Below are positions 60,440-64,000 of a stretch of 64,000 bases of DNA, one piece after another. Position numbers and translations under genes: made by a program. The DNA lies in the NCBI RefSeq assembly GCF_009727055.1, contig NC_052359.1, forward strand, positions 8,028,418 to 8,092,417. Direction: 5' to 3'. The stretch is from Benincasa hispida. Its lineage: Eukaryota > Streptophyta > Magnoliopsida > Cucurbitales > Cucurbitaceae. Below the pieces are notes generated by a model. It saw only the letters and a program-made list of their open reading frames with translations. It ran no database searches and was not told the origin of the DNA. Each line of letters starts with the position of its first letter. Position 1 is the stretch's first letter.

Positions 60440-60910
60440 GTTGGTCACATCGTGTAGCTCAGGCTGAACGATCGTTTAGATTTGACTACATGATCGTGTA
60501 GAAAAGTTCTACTCGATCGTGTAGTATTTGCTAAAAGATTGCATGGTTGATGCTACGTGATCGAGTAAAGAGATTACTTGGTCATGTAGTATTGGTTATT
60601 CAATCGCGTAGACACTGAGGTAAATGATCGTTGAGTATATAATACTCTGCATGGTAGGCGCACACACTGAAAGATTGAGTAAGCCAGTATGCTTCATCAC
60701 ATAGTCGTTGGCTATTCGATCACTTGGTATACTATACGTGACACTTGCTCCACGATCGTTTAGACGACCATGATTCATCGCATATTGTCGTCTACTTGAT
60801 CATTTGGACATGCATTACATGATGTGTGTTGCACGATTGTGTGGCCTTCATGCTTCATCGCATAGTCATAGGCACTCGATCCATGTTACACAATCGTTTA
60901 CATTTGTTCA
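60440..60910. repeat. B2 leader: array of ATCGTGTAG/ATCGTTTAG words
   Basis: About eighteen words such as GATCGTTTAG, GATCGTGTAG, ATCGCGTAG, ATCGCATAG and GATTGTGTGG occur at 20-35 bp spacing, several with palindromic arms. They lie between the primer site and gag, as in A1 and B1. Confidence 0.8.
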
Positions 60911-62689
60911 GCGTTACTCGACGATTACAAGAAGTTACTATGTGATCAATGGATCGAGGCTTCGCCCGGGCAGTTCAAGACCCAATTCGCCTGTTTGAAT
61001 TGGTTGGCTCGATGGTTTTTGTAAAAGATAGCTTTTATTTTCCGATTTTGTAGGCTAACTATCCTGGCCCATTGATTTTTTATGAATGTACATGTGATGT
61101 GTGTTTAATTATATTTCATAAAGTTTGTCATATAGTTTTAAATCCCACCATAGGTTATGCATTTGTTCATGCATCATCTTTATATTATAAGAGTTATAAT
61201 ATAGTAGTTTGCATGATTAAATTACTTTAAAGCATGCTCATGCATCATATAATATAAGAGTTATAATATATGCATGCATTAAACATATCCATGCATCATC
61301 TTTATATTATAAATGTTATAGTATAAGGGTGTATGAAAGCATGTATGCTAGGTTCATTACAAGTTATATAAGAGTTATATATAGTAATGGATGAACATTG
61401 CATGAAGCATGACACATAGGTTAATTTATTAAAGTTATAAATACCTAGTCTAGCTTAGCAATGTTGTTGGTTTTAGTTTTTTCTTTTTATAAGTGTCATA
61501 ATAGAAATTAGAACTAAAATTAATAAGAAAGATATGCATGCAAACTTAGGTTTAATCATGTTTTAAAAGAGTTTTAAAATTTGATTGAGATAGACTTGAG
61601 ATCACGGTTCTAATGAGATTAGAAATGTAAGTTTAATCTTTTAATCGGTTTAGTAGGATTAAATTGACTAATAAAAGATTAAATATGTACCAAATCTATC
61701 TATAAGGGACCTTTTGTCTAAGGCGGGTTCTATCTAGGCTAGGGTTTTTAAGCTGACGAAAACAGAATACCTTTGCCTGGGAACCTACCTGAAAAAGTGA
61801 ATTAGATTGATTTGCCGCATGCATGCAAATTTGATGATAGTATGTTAAAGTGTTTAATAAGACTTGATTCGAACTTGTTTTATTATCAAACGCAAGAGTT
61901 GTTTTTAGCAAATCAAACTCTCACTTTCATGAAATCAGTAGTCGGATTGTCTAAGTTAATGAATCCCTAGGTACAGCATTCAGTGGGAGGTATTTGGGGT
62001 ATATAATACTTCACTTAAACCTCTACACGTTTCTCCCTAAAAGTTCACACCGTGATATCTATCCTCGGCCTTGTGGCACCCTGGGAGTGTCCAACTAAAG
62101 GATGGTGTTTAGGTATGTCAATACCAAGGTAAATGGAGAGAATATTCATAGTAAGTAGGAGTAGGACGTGTGACAACATATCCCACGCTCTCTCTCATTA
62201 GGTTAGATAACGTTTTGTGCATTGCCTCGAGGCACCCTGGGAGTGTCCCCTTGAAGGATAACAGTATTTGCACAACTCTTTATTTGAACTTCTGAAAAGG
62301 ATAAGATTGCTTTAGTCTCTTGTCCTAATCTATTTTTTCCCCTACGGTGGGCGCATTAGGGCGGGACTCTTGGGCCTAAAATGAAGGGTTACACTTACGC
62401 GAAATTGTTAAGGCCATCAACGAATTCTGGACCGAAAAATGGTGACTATTACAGCCAGTTACAAAAGTTGTTTCTATCTAATAGTTGAGAATGCCACATC
62501 CTAGTGAAGGGGCACTTGATCACCCCAACGGTGACTTTTGTCCTATCTCGTTAGGGCATCATTGCAAAATAGATGTCAAATCACTTAGGGTACAATAGGA
62601 CTATTTTGCTAAAACCTAAAATTGGTGTTAAAAGTTGTAATGCAAGTAGACTTATTAAGTTTGTTCTTGTTTTTATTAACTTTTAAATT

Positions 62690-64000
62690 ATGGCAACCAC
62701 TACTTTAGCTTTATTAGCCACCGACAAACTAACTAGCGACAAGTACACTAGTTGGAAGAATTCATTACTCATAATACCTATCATTGATGACCTTTGATTC
62801 ACCCTTACGAAGGAGTGTCCTCCTCTTCCACCTTCTACTGCTACTCTAAACGTTTGAGACGCGTATGAGCGATGGACATGGGTAAATGAGAAGGCCCGAG
62901 TGTATATCTTGGCCAGCCTGAATGATGTCTTGGCCAAGAAGCATGAGCCCATGGTCACTGTACGTGAGATCATGGAGTTCTTAAAGGGAATGTTCGAAAA
63001 ACCATTCGGGCAGCGAAACATGATGCATTGAAGTGCATCTTCAACTCCAAAATGAAGAAGGGTACATCTGTTCAAGAAAATGTTCTAAACATGATGGTCC
63101 ACTTTAATGTGATGAAGATGAATGTGGCTCGCATCGATGAGGGCAGCTAGGTTAGCATAATTCTGCAAATGTTGCCAGAAAGCTTCCTGCACTTTGTAAG
63201 CAACACTGTTCTAAACAAGGTTGATTACACCTCTACAATTATCTTCAACAAGTTGTAGACGTTCCAATCCTTGCTGAAGAGCAAGGAGAAGATAATTAGT
63301 GAGGTAAATGTTGCTTCATTATCTAAAAAGTTCCTTCGAGGTTCGACCTTAGGAACTAAGTCTGTACCATCTTCTTCCGACACTAACAAATGGAAGAAGA
63401 AGAAGGGTAGTAAAGGGAATAGGAAGGCATCGGCTAACCCACAACCTGCCACTCAACGGGGTAGGCAACCAGCGCCGATTGAAAAAGAAAAATGTTTTCA
63501 ATGTAACCAGGATGGGCACTGGAAGCGAAATTGCCAACGTTGGTTAAAGGAAAGGAAGAAGGCAAAATCCAAGGCCAAAGAAGGTAAATGTGACTTATTG
63601 GTTTTGGAAACTTGTTTAGTGGAGAATGATGATTCTACCTGGATTATAGACTCTGGGGCCACAAACCATATTTGTTCTTCTTTTCAGGGGATTAGATACT
63701 GGTGGCAGCTTGAGGCTGATGAGATGAAAATGCGATAGGCACCGGGTATGTCGTCTTAACTGTGGCAGTGGGAGGCCTCCGATTGACTTTACAAAATAGG
63801 TTTATCATTTTGGAAGATGTATATATTGTTCCTGAGTTAAAGAGGAACTTAATTTCTGTAAATTCCTTGCTTGAATGTACATACACTCTTAATTTTTCAG
63901 TTAATAAAGTGTTTATTCTGAAATATAGTGTTGAGATATGTTCAGCTTTGCTAGAAAATAATTTATATGTGCTAAGACCGTTAGCAATAAATAACCTCTA
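62690..64000 (+). pseudogene. B2 gag-protease and start of integrase, broken
   Basis: The start at 62690 gives MATTTLALLATDKLTSDKYT, then stops near 62800 and 62860 interrupt, and a frameshift near 63010 precedes the next block. The open stretch 63271-63738 is the best preserved: LLKSKEKIISEVNVASLSK, a Lys-rich linker, and an intact CCHC knuckle CFQCNQDGHWKRNC at about 63493-63534. The aspartic protease motif WIIDSGATNHICSS follows, with catalytic Asp at 63649. A frameshift or stop at 63736 follows, and decayed pre-integrase text runs to the window edge. Confidence 0.88.

Larger units (their letters stand above)
58101..64000 (+). mobile_element. B2: Copia element, 5' part (runs off the window)
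   Basis: Plus-strand element of family B. It has 5' LTR about 58101-60110, primer site TTGGTATCAGAG at 60112-60123, leader to 62689, and gag-pol from 62690 to the window end. Gag and protease are recognisable but broken by stops and frameshifts. The first bases of the LTR (TGTTGG...) are not seen, so the left end may be truncated or damaged near the assembly artefact. Confidence 0.85.

Overview
The window is nuclear DNA from a dicot plant. I think a cucurbit is most likely, because the histone acetyltransferase exons and the Copia repeats resemble what I recall from that family, but this rests on memory and not on a search. It holds one intact gene: a p300/CBP-type histone acetyltransferase (HAC1-like) on the minus strand at about 9.65-27.45 kb. 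I could join 16 coding exons at GT-AG introns into a single 1693-residue frame. The domain order is N-terminal helical region, Q-rich linker, TAZ1, PHD-like Cys-rich region, CBP-type catalytic domain, ZZ, ZZ, TAZ2. This matches the length and order of Arabidopsis HAC1. No other intact protein gene is visible.

The gene's introns carry old insertions: a LINE remnant with an internal tandem duplication (intron 14), a hairpin (intron 12), a foldback element holding a second MITE (intron 11), and an Au-type SINE with a 17-bp target duplication (intron 7). A long-inverted-repeat element lies just upstream of the promoter. A broken PPR gene fragment lies downstream of the gene at 7.3-7.8 kb.

Both flanks (1-7.2 kb and 29-64 kb) are nested LTR retrotransposons, mostly Copia with LTRs of about 1.8-2.2 kb. 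I name the families A, B and C here. Element A1 (29843-37383, minus) is complete, with two LTRs, a tRNA-Met-type primer site and a 5-bp target duplication, but it has only a decayed gag and no pol. Element B1 (about 37.5-47.36 kb, minus) has gag to partial reverse transcriptase, is split by a family-C solo LTR, and has a hAT MITE in its leader. A family-A element (plus, about 47.4-57.7 kb) has a 3' LTR cut by a family-B solo LTR, which itself contains a Gypsy-like solo LTR, and then by a family-C solo LTR. B2 (plus, from about 58.1 kb) runs off the right edge.

Two things deserve attention beyond ordinary annotation. First, three perfect 38-bp Nextera mosaic-end junctions are embedded in the sequence, so the assembly is artificial at those points. 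Second, several retrotransposon families carry, in their leaders or LTRs, irregular arrays of short palindromic words (for example ACGATCGT with CTA/TAG arms). These occupy equivalent positions but use different words in different elements.
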